Of a DNA stretch of 64,000 nt, positions 48,208 to 61,856 are shown piece after piece; position 1 is the stretch's first letter, and each line of letters starts with the position of its first letter. The stretch is taken from the NCBI GenBank assembly GCA_037783545.1, contig JBBELK010000167.1, positions 976,679 to 1,040,678 on the forward strand, written 5' to 3'. The position numbers and the translations under genes are program-made. Source of the stretch: Henricia sp. BOLD:AAB3569. Its lineage: Eukaryota; Echinodermata; Asteroidea; Spinulosida; Echinasteridae. Under the pieces are notes generated by a model. The model was not told the origin of the DNA. It worked only from the letters and a program-made list of their open reading frames with translations, and searched no databases.

Positions 48208-51200
48208 GTGTGTCCCAAATGCCGGCAAATTTGGAAATCAAGGAATTTTCCAACCAACGTCAAATTTTGCATGCTCCAAACTGTATATATTCCGCACATG
48301 TCATGCAAAATTGACAGATTTTCGCTGGGAAATGACGGAGAAATTTCAGAGTTTAGGAAAAACGGAGCTCGGCTACGTGGTTATTCCCCTAACCGTGGCT
48401 GTTGGGACACCCTGCGCTGCGCTGGTGTACATTTGTACGGCCGTTGACTCACCCCAGATTGTGACGGGAATTAGGTCAAAGTGTGTCCCAAATGCCGGCA
48501 AATTTGGAAATCAAGGAATTTTCTAACCAACTTAAAATTTTGCATGCTCCAAACTGTATATATTCCGCACTTGTCATGCAAAATTGACAGATTTTCGCTG
48601 GGAAATGACGGAGAAATTTCAGAGTTTAGGGAAAACGGAGCTCGGCTACGTGGTTATTCCCCTAACCGTGGCTGTTGGGACACCCTGCGCCGCGCTGGTA
48701 TACATTTGTACGGCCGTTGACTCACCCCAGATTGTGACGGGAATTAGGTCAAAGTGTGTCCCAAATGCCGGCAAATTTGGAAATCAAGTAATTTTCCAAC
48801 CAACTTCAAATTTTGCATGCTCCAAACTGTATATATTCCGCACTTGTCATGCAAAATTGACAGATTTTCGCTGGAAAATGACGGAGAAATTTCAGAGTTT
48901 AGGGAAAACGGAGCTCGGCTACGTGGTTATTCCCCTAACCGTGGCTGTTGGGACACCCTGCGCCGCGCTGGTGTACATTTGTACGGCCGTTGACTCACCC
49001 CAGATTGTGACGGGAATTAGGTCAAAGTGTGTCCCAAATGCCGGCAAATTTGGAAATCAAGGAATTTTCCAACCAACTTCAAATTTTGCATGCTCCAAAT
49101 TGTATATATTCCGCACTTGTCATGCAAAATTGACAGATTTTCGCTGGGAAATGACGGAGAAATTTCAGAGTTTAGGGAAAACGGAGCTCGGCTACGTGGT
49201 TATTCCCCTAACCGTGGCTGTTGGGACACCCTGCGCCGCGCTGGTGTACATTTGTACGGCCGTTGACTCACCCCAGATTGTGACGGGAATTAGGTCAAAG
49301 TGTGTCCCAAATGCCGGCAAATTTGGAAATCAAGGAATTTTCCAACCAACTTCAAATTTTGCATGCTCCAAACTGTATATATTCCGCACTTGTCATGCAA
49401 AATTGACAGATTTTCGCTGGGAAATGACGGATAAATTTCAGAGTTTAGGGAAAACGGAGCTCGGCTACGTGGTTATTCCCCTAACCGTGGCTGTTGGGAC
49501 ACCCTGCGCCGCGCTGGTGTACATTTGTACGGCCGTTGACTCACCCCAGATTGTAACGGGAATTAGGTCAAAGTGTGTCCCAAATGCCGGCAAATTTGGA
49601 AATCAAGGAATTTTCCAACCAACTTCAAATTTTGCATGCTCCAAACTGTATATATTCCGCACTTGTCATACAAAATTGACAGATTTTCGCTGGGAAGTGA
49701 CGGAGAAATTTCAGAGTTTAGGGAAAACGGAGCTCGGCTACGTGGTTATTCCCCTAACCGTGGCTGTTGAGACACCCTGCGCCGCGCTGGTGTACATTTG
49801 TACGGCCGTTGACTCACCCCAGATTGTGACGGGAATTAGGTCAAAGTGTGTCCCAAATGCCGACAAATTTGGAAATCAAGGAAATTTCCAACCAACTTCA
49901 AATTTTGCATGCTCCAAACTGTATATATTCCGCACATGTCATGCAAAATTGACAGATTTTCGCTGGGAAATGACGGAGAAATTTCAGAGTTTAGGGAAAA
50001 CGGAGCTCGGCTACGTGGTTATTCCCCTAACCGTGGCTGTTGGGACACCCTGCGCTGCGCTGGTGTACATTTGTACGGCCGTTGACTCACCCCAGATTGT
50101 GACGGGAATTAGGTCAAAGTGTGTCCCAAATGCCGGCAAATTTAGAAATCAAGGAATTTTCTAACCAACTTCAAATTTTGCATGCTCCAAACTGTATATA
50201 TTCCGCACTTGTCATGCAAAATTGACAGATTTTCGCTGGGAAATGACGGAGAAATTTCAGAGTTTAGGGAAAACGGAGCTCGGCTACGTGGTTATTCCCC
50301 TAACCGTGGCTGTTGAGACACCCTGCGCCGCGCTGGTGTACATTTGTACGGCCGTTGACTCACCCCAGATTGTGACGGGAATTAGGTCAAAGTGTGTCCC
50401 AAATGCCGGCAAATTTGGAAATCAAGGAATTTTCCAACCAACGTCAAATTTTGCATGCTCCAAACTGTATATATTCCGCACATGTCATGCAAAATTGACA
50501 GATTTTCGCTGGGAAATGACGGAGAAATTTCAGAGTTTAGGAAAAACGGAGCTCGGCTACGTGGTTATTCCCCTAACCGTGGCTGTTGGGACACCCTGCG
50601 CTGCGCTGGTGTACATTTGTACGGCCGTTGACTCACCCCAGATTGTGACGGGAATTAGGTCAAAGTGTGTCCCAAATGCCGGCAAATTTGGAAATCAAGG
50701 AATTTTCTAACCAACTTAAAATTTTGCATGCTCCAAACTGTATATATTCCGCACTTGTCATGCAAAATTGACAGATTTTCGCTGGGAAATGACGGAGAAA
50801 TTTCAGAGTTTAGGGAAAACGGAGCTCGGCTACGTGGTTATTCCCCTAACCGTGGCTGTTGGGACACCCTGCGCCGCGCTGGTATACATTTGTACGGCCG
50901 TTGACTCACCCCAGATTGTGACGGGAATTAGGTCAAAGTGTGTCCCAAATGCCGGCAAATTTGGAAATCAAGTAATTTTCCAACCAACTTCAAATTTTGC
51001 ATGCTCCAAACTGTATATATTCCGCACTTGTCATGCAAAATTGACAGATTTTCGCTGGAAAATGACGGAGAAATTTCAGAGTTTAGGGAAAACGGAGCTC
51101 GGCTACGTGGTTATTCCCCTAACCGTGGCTGTTGGGACACCCTGCGCCGCGCTGGTGTACATTTGTACGGCCGTTGACTCACCCCAGATTGTGACGGGAA

Positions 51201-52575
51201 TTAGGTCAAAGTGTGTCCCAAATGCCGGCAAATTTGGAAATCAAGGAATTTTCCAACCAACTTCAAATTTTGCATGCTCCAAATTGTATATATTCCGCAC
51301 TTGTCATGCAAAATTGACAGATTTTCGCTGGGAAATGACGGAGAAATTTCAGAGTTTAGGGAAAACGGAGCTCGGCTACGTGGTTATTCCCCTAACCGTG
51401 GCTGTTGGGACACCCTGCGCCGCGCTGGTGTACATTTGTACGGCCGTTGACTCACCCCAGATTGTGACGGGAATTAGGTCAAAGTGTGTCCCAAATGCCG
51501 GCAAATTTGGAAATCAAGGAATTTTCCAACCAACTTCAAATTTTGCATGCTCCAAACTGTATATATTCCGCACTTGTCATGCAAAATTGACAGATTTTCG
51601 CTGGGAAATGACGGATAAATTTCAGAGTTTAGGGAAAACGGAGCTCGGCTACGTGGTTATTCCCCTAACCGTGGCTGTTGGGACACCCTGCGCCGCGCTG
51701 GTGTACATTTGTACGGCCGTTGACTCACCCCAGATTGTAACGGGAATTAGGTCAAAGTGTGTCCCAAATGCCGGCAAATTTGGAAATCAAGGAATTTTCC
51801 AACCAACTTCAAATTTTGCATGCTCCAAACTGTATATATTCCGCACTTGTCATACAAAATTGACAGATTTTCGCTGGGAAGTGACGGAGAAATTTCAGAG
51901 TTTAGGAAAAACGGAGCTCGGCTACGTGGTTATTCCCCTAACCGTGGCTGTTGAGACACCCTGCGCCGCGCTGGTGTACATTTGTACGGCCGTTGACTCA
52001 CCCCAGATTGTGACGGGAATTAGGTCAAAGTGTGTCCCAAATGCCGACAAATTTGGAAATCAAGGAAATTTCCAACCAACTTCAAATTTTGCATGCTCCA
52101 AACTGTATATATTCCGCACATGTCATGCAAAATTGACAGATTTTCGCTGGGAAATGACGGAGAAATTTCAGAGTTTAGGGAAAACGGAGCTCGGCTACGT
52201 GGTTATTCCCCTAACCGTGGCTGTTGGGACACCCTGCGCTGCGCTGGTGTACATTTGTACGGCCGTTGACTCACCCCAGATTGTGACGGGAATTAGGTCA
52301 AAGTGTGTCCCAAATGCCGGCAAATTTAGAAATCAAGGAATTTTCTAACCAACTTCAAATTTTGCATGCTCCAAACTGTATATATTCCGCACTTGTCATG
52401 CAAAATTGACAGATTTTCGCTGGGAAATGACGGAGAAATTTCAGAGTTTAGGGAAAACGGAGCTCGGCTACGTGGTTATTCCCCTAACCGTGGCTGTTGG
52501 GACACCCTGCGCCGCGCTGGTATACATTTGTACGGCCGTTGACTCACCCCAGATTGTGACGGGAATTAGGTCAAA
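48208..52575 (+). repeat. 8-monomer higher-order repeat (2184 bp) of the 273-bp satellite, two copies
   Basis: The block 48208-50391 recurs at 50392-52575 (offset 2184 = 8 x 273). Private variants confirm it: CCAACGTCAAATT (48257/50441), TTCTAACCAACTTAAAATT (48522/50706), AATCAAGTAATTTTCC (48783/50967) and CCGACAAATTTGG (49860/52044). A partial third copy of its second to fourth monomers is at 53668-54486. Confidence 0.85.
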
Positions 52576-55500
52576 GTGTGTCCCAAATGCCGGCAAATTT
52601 GGAAATCAAGGAATTTTCCAACCAACTTCAAATTTTGCATGCTCCAAACTGTATATATTCCGCACTTGTCATACAAAATTGACAGATTTTCGCTGGGAAG
52701 TGACGGAGAAATTTCAGAGTTTAGGGAAAACGGAGCTCGGCTACGTGGTTATTCCCCTAACCGTGGCTGTTGGGACACCCTGCGCCGCGCTGGTGTACAT
52801 TTGTACGGCCGTTGACTCACCCCAGATTGTGACGGGAATTAGGTCAAAGTGTGTCCCAAATGCCGGCAAATTTGGAAATCAAGGAATTTTCCAACCAACT
52901 TCAAATTTTGAATGCTCCAAACTGTATATATTCCGCACTTGTCATGCAAAATTGACAGATTTTCGCTGGGAAATTACGGAGAAATTTCAGAGTTTAGGGA
53001 AAACGGAGCTCGGCTACGTGGTTATTCCCCTAACCGTGGCTGTTGGGACACCCTGCGCCGCGCTGGTGTACATTTGTACGACCGTTGACTCACCCCAGAT
53101 TGTGACGGGAATTAGGTCAAAGTGTGTCCCAAATGCCGGCAAATTTGGAAATCAAGGAATTTTCCAACCAACTTCAAATTTTGCATGCTCCAAACTGTAT
53201 ATATTCCGCACTTGTCATGCAAAATTGACAGATTTTCGCTGGGAAATGACGGAGAAATTTCAGAGTTTAGGGAAAACGGAGCTCGGCTACGTGGTTATTC
53301 CCCTAACCGTGGCTGTTGGGACACCCTGCGCCGCGCTGGTGTACATTTGTACGGCCGTTGACTCACCCCAGAATGTGACGGGAATTAGGTCAAAGTGTGT
53401 CCCAAATGCCGGCAAATTTGGAAATCAAGGAATTTTCCAACCAACTTCAAATTTTGCATGCTCCAAACTGTATATATTCCGCACTTGTCATACAAAATTG
53501 ACAGATTTTCGCTGGGAAGTGACGGAGAAATTTCAGAGTTTAGGGAAAACGGAGCTCGGCTACGTGGTTATTCCCCTAACCGTGGCTGTTGGGACACCCT
53601 GCGCCGCGCTGGTGTACATTTGTACGACCGTTGACTCACCCCAGATTGTGACGGGAATTAGGTCAAAGTGTGTCCCAAATGCCGGCAAATTTGGAAATCA
53701 AGGAATTTTCTAACCAACTTCAAATTTTGCATGCTCCAAACTGTATATATTCCGCACTTGTCATGCAAAATTGACAGATTTTCGCTGGGAAATGACGGAG
53801 AAATTTCAGAGTTTAGGGAAAACGGAGCTCGGCTACGTGGTTATTCCCCTAACCGTGGCTGTTGGGACACCCTGCGCCGCGCTGGTATACATTTGTACGG
53901 CCGTTGACTCACCCCAGATTGTGACGGGAATTAGGTCAAAGTGTGTCCCAAATGCCGGCAAATTTGGAAATCAAGTAATTTTCCAACCAACTTCAAATTT
54001 TGCATGCTCCAAACTGTATATATTCCGCACTTGTCATGCAAAATTGACAGATTTTCGCTGGAAAATGACGGAGAAATTTCAGAGTTTAGGGAAAACGGAG
54101 CTCGGCTACGTGGTTATTCCCCTAACCGTGGCTGTTGGGACACCCTGCGCCGCGCTGGTGTACATTTGTACGGCCGTTGACTCACCCCAGATTGTGACGG
54201 GAATTAGGTCAAAGTGTGTCCCAAATGCCGGCAAATTTGGAAATCAAGGAATTTTCCAACCAACTTCAAATTTTGCATGCTCCAAATTGTATATATTCCG
54301 CACTTGTCATGCAAAATTGACAGATTTTCGCTGGGAAATGACGGAGAAATTTCAGAGTTTAGGGAAAACGGAGCTCGGCTACGTGGTTATTCCCCTAACC
54401 GTGGCTGTTGGGACACCCTGCGCCGCGCTGGTGTACATTTGTACGGCCGTTGACTCACCCCAGATTGTGACGGGAATTAGGTCAAAGTGTGTCCCAAATG
54501 CCGGCAAATTTGGAAATCAAGGAATTTTCCAACCAACTTCAAATTTTGCATGCTCCAAACTGTATATATTCCGCACTTGTCATGCAAAATTGACAGATTT
54601 TCGCTGGGAAATGACGGAGAAATTTCAGAGTTTAGGGAAAACGGAGCTCGGCTACGTGGTTATTCCCCTAACCGTGGCTGTTGGGACACCCTGCGCCGCG
54701 CTGGTGTACATTTGTACGACCGTTGACTCACCCCAGATTGTGACGGGAATTAGGTCAAAGTGTGTCCCAAATGCCGGCAAATTTGGAAATCAAGGAATTT
54801 TCCAACCAACTTCAAATTTTGAATGCTCCAAACTGTATATATGCCGCACTTGTCATGCAAAATTGACAGATTTTCGCTGGGAAATTACGGAGAAATTTCA
54901 GAGTTTAGGGAAAACGGAGCTCGGCTACGTGGTTATTCCCCTAACCGTGGCTGTTGGGACACCCTGCGCCGCGCTGGTGTACATTTGTACGGCCGTTGAC
55001 TCACCCCAGATTGTGACGGGAATTAGGTCAAAGTGTGTCCCAAATGCCGGCAAATTTGGAAATCAAGGAATTTTCCAACCAACTTCAAATTTTGCATGCT
55101 CTAAACTGTATATATTCCGCACTTGTCGTACAAAATTGACAGATTTTCGCTGGGAAGTGACGGAGAAATTTCAGAGTTTAGGGAAACGGAGCTCGGCTAC
55201 GTGGTTATTCCCCTAACCGTGGCTGTTGGGACACCCTGCGCCGCGCTGGTGTACATTTGTACGACCGTTGACTCACCCCAGATTGTGACGGGAATTAGGT
55301 CAAAGTGTGTCCCAAATGCCGGCAAATTTGGAAATCAAGGAATTTTCCAACCAACTTCAAATTTTGCATGCTCCAAACTGTATATATTCCGCACTTGTCA
55401 TACAAAATTGACAGATTTTCGCTGGGAAATTACGGAGAAATTTCAGAGTTTAGGGAAAACGGAGCTCGGCTACGTGGTTATTCCCCTAACCGTGGCTGTT

Positions 55501-58500
55501 GGGACACCCTGCGCCGCGCTGGTGTACATTTGTACGACCGTTGACTCACCCCAGATTGTGACGGGAATTAGGTCAAAGTGTGTCCCAAATGCCGGCAAAT
55601 TTGGAAATCAAGGAATTTTCCAACCAACTTCAAATTTTGCATGCTCCAAACTGTATATATTCCGCACTTGTCATGCAAAATTGACAGATTTTCGCTGGGA
55701 AATGACGGAGAAATTTCAGAGTTTAGGGAAAACAAAGCTCGGCTACGTGGTTATTCCCCTAACCGTGGCTGTTGGGACACCCTGCGCCGCGCTGGTGTAC
55801 ATTTGTACGGCCGTTGACTCACCCCAGATTGTGACGGGAATTAGGTCAAAGTGTGTCCCAAATGCCGGCAAATTTGGAAATCAAGGAATTTTCCAACCAA
55901 CTTCAAATTTTGCATGCTCCAAACTGTATATATTCCGCACTTGTCATGCAAAATTGACAGATTTTCGCTGGGAAATGACGGATAAATTTCAGAGTTTAGG
56001 GAAAACGGAGCTCGGCTACGTGGTTATTCCCCTAACCGTGGCTGTTGGGACACCCTGCGCCGCGCTGGTGTACATTTGTACGGCCGTTGACTCACCCCAG
56101 ATTGTAACGGGAATTAGGTCAAAGTGTGTCCCAAATGCCGGCAAATTTGGAAATCAAGGAATTTTCCAACCAACTTCAAATTTTGCATGCTCCAAACTGT
56201 ATCTATTCCGCACTTGTCATACAAAATTGACAGATTTTCGCTGGGAAGTGACGGAGAAATTTCAGAGTTTAGGGAAAACGGAGCTCGGCTACGTGGTTAT
56301 TCCCCTAACCGTGGCTGTTGGGACACCCTGCGCCGCGCTGGTGTACATTTGTACGACCGTTGACTCACCCCAGATTGTGACGGGAATTAGGTCAAAGTGT
56401 GTCCCAAATGCCGGCAAATTTGGAAATCAAGGAATTTTCCAACCAACTTCAAATTTTGCATGTTCCAAACTGTATATATTCCGCACTTGTCATACAAAAT
56501 TGACAGATTTTCGCTGGGAAATTACGGAGAAATTTCAGAGTTTAGGGAAAACGGAGCTCGGCTACGTGGTTATTCCCCTAACCGTGGCTGTTGGGACACC
56601 CTGCGCCGCGCTGGTGTACATTTGTACGACCGTTGACTCACCCCAGATTGTGACGGGAATTAGGTCAAAGTGTGTCCCAAATGCCGGCAAATTTGGAAAT
56701 CAAGGAATTTTCCAACCAACTTCAAATTTTGCATGCTCCAAACTGTATATATTCCGCACTTGTCATGCAAAATTGACAGATTTTCGCTGGGAAATGACGG
56801 AGAAATTTCAGAGTTTAGGGAAAACGGAGCTCGGCTACGTGGTTATTCCCCTAACCGTGGCTGTTGGGACACCCTGCGCCGCGCTGGTGTACATTTGTAC
56901 GGCCGTTGACTCACCCCAGATTGTGACGGGAATTAGGTCAAAGTGTGTCCCAAATGCCGGCAAATTTGGAAATCAAGGAATTTTCCAACCAACTTCAAAT
57001 TTTGCATGCTCCAAACTGTATATATTCCGCACTTGTCATGCAAAATTGACAGATTTTCGCTGGGAAATGACGGATAAATTTCAGAGTTTAGGGAAAACGG
57101 AGCTCGGCTACGTGGTTATTCCCCTAACCGTGGCTGTTGGGACACCCTGCGCCGCGCTGGTGTACATTTGTACGGCCGTTGACTCACCCCAGATTGTAAC
57201 GGGAATTAGGTCAAAGTGTGTCCCAAATGCCGGCAAATTTGGAAATCAAGGAATTTTCCAACCAACTTCAAATTTTGCATGCTCCAAACTGTATATATTC
57301 CGCACTTGTCATACAAAATTGACAGATTTTCGCTGGGAAGTGACGGAGAAATTTCAGAGTTTAGGGAAAACGGAGCTCGGCTACGTGGTTATTCCCCTAA
57401 CCGTGGCTGTTGAGACACCCTGCGCCGCGCTGGTGTACATTTGTACGGCCGTTGACTTACCCCAGATTGTGACGGGAATTAGGTCAAAGTGTGTCCCAAA
57501 TGCCGGCAAATTTGGAAATCAAGGAATTTTCCAACCAACTTCAAATTTTGCATGCTCCAAACTGTATATATTCCGCACTTGTCATACAAAATTGACAGAT
57601 TTTCGCTGGGAAGTGACGGAGAAATTTCAGAGTTTAGGGAAAACGGAGCTCGGCTACGTGGTTATTCCCCTAACCGTGGCTGTTGAGACACCCTGCGCCG
57701 CGCTGGTGTACATTTGTACGGCCGTTGACTCACCCCAGATTGTGACGGGAATTAGGTCAAAGTGTGTCCCAAATGCCGGCAAATTTGGAAATCAAGGAAT
57801 TTTCCAACCAACTTCAAATTTTGCATGCTCCAAACTGTATATATTCCGCACATGTCATGCAAAATTGACAGATTTTCGCTGGGAAATGACGGAGAAATTT
57901 CAGAGTTTAGGGAAAACGGAGCTCGGCTACGTGGTTATTCCCCTAACCGTGGCTGTTGGGACACCCTGCGCTGCGCTGGTGTACATTTGTACGGCCGTTG
58001 ACTCACCCCAGATTGTGACGGGAATTAGGTCAAAGTGTGTCCCAAATGCCGAAAAATTTAGAAATCAAGGAATTTTCTAACCAACTTCAAATTTTGCATG
58101 CTCCAAACTGTATATATTCCGCACTTGTCATGCAAAATTGACAGATTTTCGCTGGGAAATGACGGAGAAATTTCAGAGTTTAGGGAAAACGGAGCTCGGC
58201 TACGTGGTTATTCCCCTAACCGTGGCTGTTGGGACACCCTGCGCCGCGCTGGTATACATTTGTACGGCCGTTGACTCACCCCAGATTGTGACGGGAATTA
58301 GGTCAAAGTGTGTCCCAAATGCCGGCAAATTTGGAAATCAAGGAATTTTCCAACCAACTTCAAATTTTGCATGCTCCAAACTGTATATATTCCGCACTTG
58401 TCATACAAAATTGACAAATTTTCGCTGGGAAGTGACGGAGAAATTTCAGAGTTTAGGAAAAACGGAGCTCGGCTACGTGGTTATTCCCCTAACCGTGGCT

Positions 58501-58853
58501 GTTGGGACACCCTGCGCCGCGCTGGTGTACATTTGTACGGCCGTTGACTCACCCCAGATTGTGACGGGAATTAGGTCAAAGTGTGTCCCAAATGCCGGCA
58601 AATTTGGAAATCAAGGAATTTTCCAACCAACTTCACATTTTGAATGCTCCAAACTGTATATATTCCGCACTTGTCATGCAAAATTGACAGATTTTCGCTG
58701 GGAAATTACGGAGAAATTTCAGAGTTTAGGGAAAACGGAGCTCGGCTACGTGGTTATTCCCCTAACCGTGGCTGTTGGGACACCCTGCGCCGCGCTGGTG
58801 TACATTTGTACGGCCGTTGACTCACCCCAGATTGTGACGGGAATTAGGTCAAA

Positions 58854-61800
58854 GTGTGTCCCAAATGCCGGCAAATTTGGAAATCAAGGAATTTTCCAAC
58901 CAACTTCAAATTTTGAATGCTCCAAACTGTATATATTCCGCACTTGTCATGCAAAATTGACAGATTTTCGCTGGGAAATTACGGAGAAATTTCAGAGTTT
59001 AGGGAAAACGGAGCTCGGCTACGTGGTTATTCCCCTAACCGTGGCTGTTGGGACACCCTGCGCCGCGCTGGTGTACATTTGTACGGCCGTTGACTCACCC
59101 CAGATTGTGACGGGAATTAGGTCAAAGTGTGTCCCAAATGCCGGCAAATTTGGAAATCAAGGAATTTTCCAACCAACTTCAAATTTTGCATGCTCCAAAC
59201 TGTATATATTCCGCACTTGTCATGCAAAATTGACAGATTTTCGCTGGGAAATGACGGAGAAATTTCAGAGTTTAGGGAAAACGGAGCTCGGCTACGTGGT
59301 TATTCCCCTAACCGTGGCTGTTGGGACACCCTGCGCCGCGCTGGTGTACATTTGTACGGCCGTTGACTCACCCCAGATTGTGACGGGAATTAGGTCAAAG
59401 TGTGTCCCAAATGCCGGCAAATTTGGAAATCAAGGAATTTTCCAACCAACTTCAAATTTTGCATGCTCCAAACTGTATATATTCCGCACTTGTCATACAA
59501 AATTGACAGATTTTCGCTGGGAAGTGACGGAGAAATTTCAGAGTTTAGGGAAAACGGAGCTCGGCTACGTGGTTATTCCCCTAACCGTGGCTGTTGGGAC
59601 ACCCTGCGCCGCGCTGGTGTACATTTGTACGACCGTTGACTCACCCCAGATTGTGACGGGAATTAGGTCAAAGTGTGTCCCAAATGCCGGCAAATTTGGA
59701 AATCAAGGAATTTTCCAACCAACTTCAAATTTTGAATGCTCCAAACTGTATATATTCCGCACTTGTCATGCAAAATTGACAGATTTTCGCTGGGAAATTA
59801 CGGAGAAATTTCAGAGTTTAGGGAAAACGGAGCTCGGTTACGTGGTTATTCCCCTAACCGTGGCTGTTGGGACACCCTGCGCCGCGCTGGTGTACATTTG
59901 TACGGCCGTTGACTCACCCCAGATTGTGACGGGAATTAGGTCAAAGTGTGTCCCAAATGCCGGCAAATTTGGAAATCAAGGAATTTTCCAACCAACTTCA
60001 AATTTTGCATGCTCCAAACTGTATATATTCCGCACTTGTCATGCAAAATTGACAGATTTTCGCTGGGAAATGACGGAGAAATTTCAGAGTTTAGGGAAAA
60101 CGGAGCTCGGCTACGTGGTTATTCCCCTAACCGTGGCTGTTGGGACACCCTGCGCCGCGCTGGTGTACATTTGTACGGCCGTTGACTCACCCCAGATTGT
60201 GACGGGAATTAGGTCAAAGTGTGTCCCAAATGCCGGCAAATTTGGAAATCAAGGAATTTTCCAACCAACTTCAAATTTTGCATGCTCCAAACTGTATATA
60301 TTCCGCACTTGTCATACAAAATTGACAGATTTTCGCTGGGAAGTGACGGAGAAATTTCAGAGTTTAGGGAAAACGGAGCTCGGCTACGTGGTTATTCCCC
60401 TAACCGTGGCTGTTGGGACACCCTGCGCCGCGCTGGTGTACATTTGTACGACCGTTGACTCACCCCAGATTGTGACGGGAATTAGGTCAAAGTGTGTCCC
60501 AAATGCCGGCAAATTTGGAAATCAAGGAATTTTCCAACCAACTTCAAATTTTGCATGCTCCAAACTGTATATATTCCGCACTTGTCATGCAAAATTGACA
60601 GATTTTCGCTGGGAAATGACGGAGAAATTTCAGAGTTTAGGGAAAACGGAGCTCGGCTACGTGGTTATTCCCCTAACCGTGGCTGTTGGGACACCCTGCG
60701 CCGCGCTGGTGTACATTTGTACGACCGTTGACTCACCCCAGATTGTGACGGGAATTAGGTCAAAGTGTGTCCCAAATGCCGGCAAATTTGGAAATCAAGG
60801 AATTTTCCAACCAACTTCAAATTTTGAATGCTCCAAACTGTATATATTCCGCACTTGTCATGCAAAATTGACAGATTTTCGCTGGGAAATTACGGAGAAA
60901 TTTCAGAGTTTAGGGAAAACGGAGCTCGGCTACGTGGTTATTCCCCTAACCGTGGCTGTTGGGACACCCTGCGCCGCGCTGGTGTACATTTGTACGGCCG
61001 TTGACTCACCCCAGATTGTGACGGGAATTAGGTCAAAGTGTGTCCCAAATGCCGGCAAATTTGGAAATCAAGGAATTTTCCAACCAACTTCAAATTTTGC
61101 ATGCTCCAAACTGTATATATTCCGCACTTGTCATACAAAATTGACAGATTTTCGCTGGGAAGTGACGGAGAAATTTCAGAGTTTAGGGAAAACGGAGCTC
61201 GGCTACGTGGTTATTCCCCTAACCGTGGCTGTTGGGACACCCTGCGCCGCGCTGGTGTACATTTGTACGACCGTTGACTCACCCCAGATTGTGACGGGAA
61301 TTAGGTCAAAGTGTGTCCCAAATGCCGGCAAATTTGGAAATCAAGGAATTTTCCAACCAACTTCAAATTTTGCATGCTCCAAACTGTATATATTCCGCAC
61401 TTGTCATGCAAAATTGACAGATTTTCGCTGGGAAATGACGGAGAAATTTCAGAGTTTAGGGAAAACGGAGCTCGGCTACGTGGTTATTCCCCTAACCGTG
61501 GCTGTTGGGACACCCTGCGCCGCGCTGGTGTACATTTGTACGACCGTTGACTCACCCCAGATTGTGACGGGAATTAGGTCAAAGTGTGTCCCAAATGCCG
61601 GCAAATTTGGAAATCAAGGAATTTTCCAACCAACTTCAAATTTTGAATGCTCCAAACTGTATATATTCCGCACTTGTCATGCAAAATTGACAAATTTTCG
61701 CTGGGAAATTACGGAGAAATTTCAGAGTTTAGGGAAAACGGAGCTCGGCTACGTGGTTATTCCCCTAACCGTGGCTGTTGGGACACCCTGCGCCGCGCTG

Positions 61801-61856
61801 GTGTACATTTGTACGGCCGTTGACTCACCCCAGATTGTGACGGGAATTAGGTCAAA
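58854..61856 (+). repeat. 3-monomer pattern (819 bp) in the 273-bp satellite
   Basis: Monomers of the three families (GAAATTACGG, GAAATGACGG, GAAGTGACGG) recur in rotation, so monomers of one type are often spaced 819 bases apart (for example 59400, 60219, 61038). The order is not perfect: one extra monomer at 60492 interrupts it, and after about 61850 the pattern dissolves. Confidence 0.65.
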
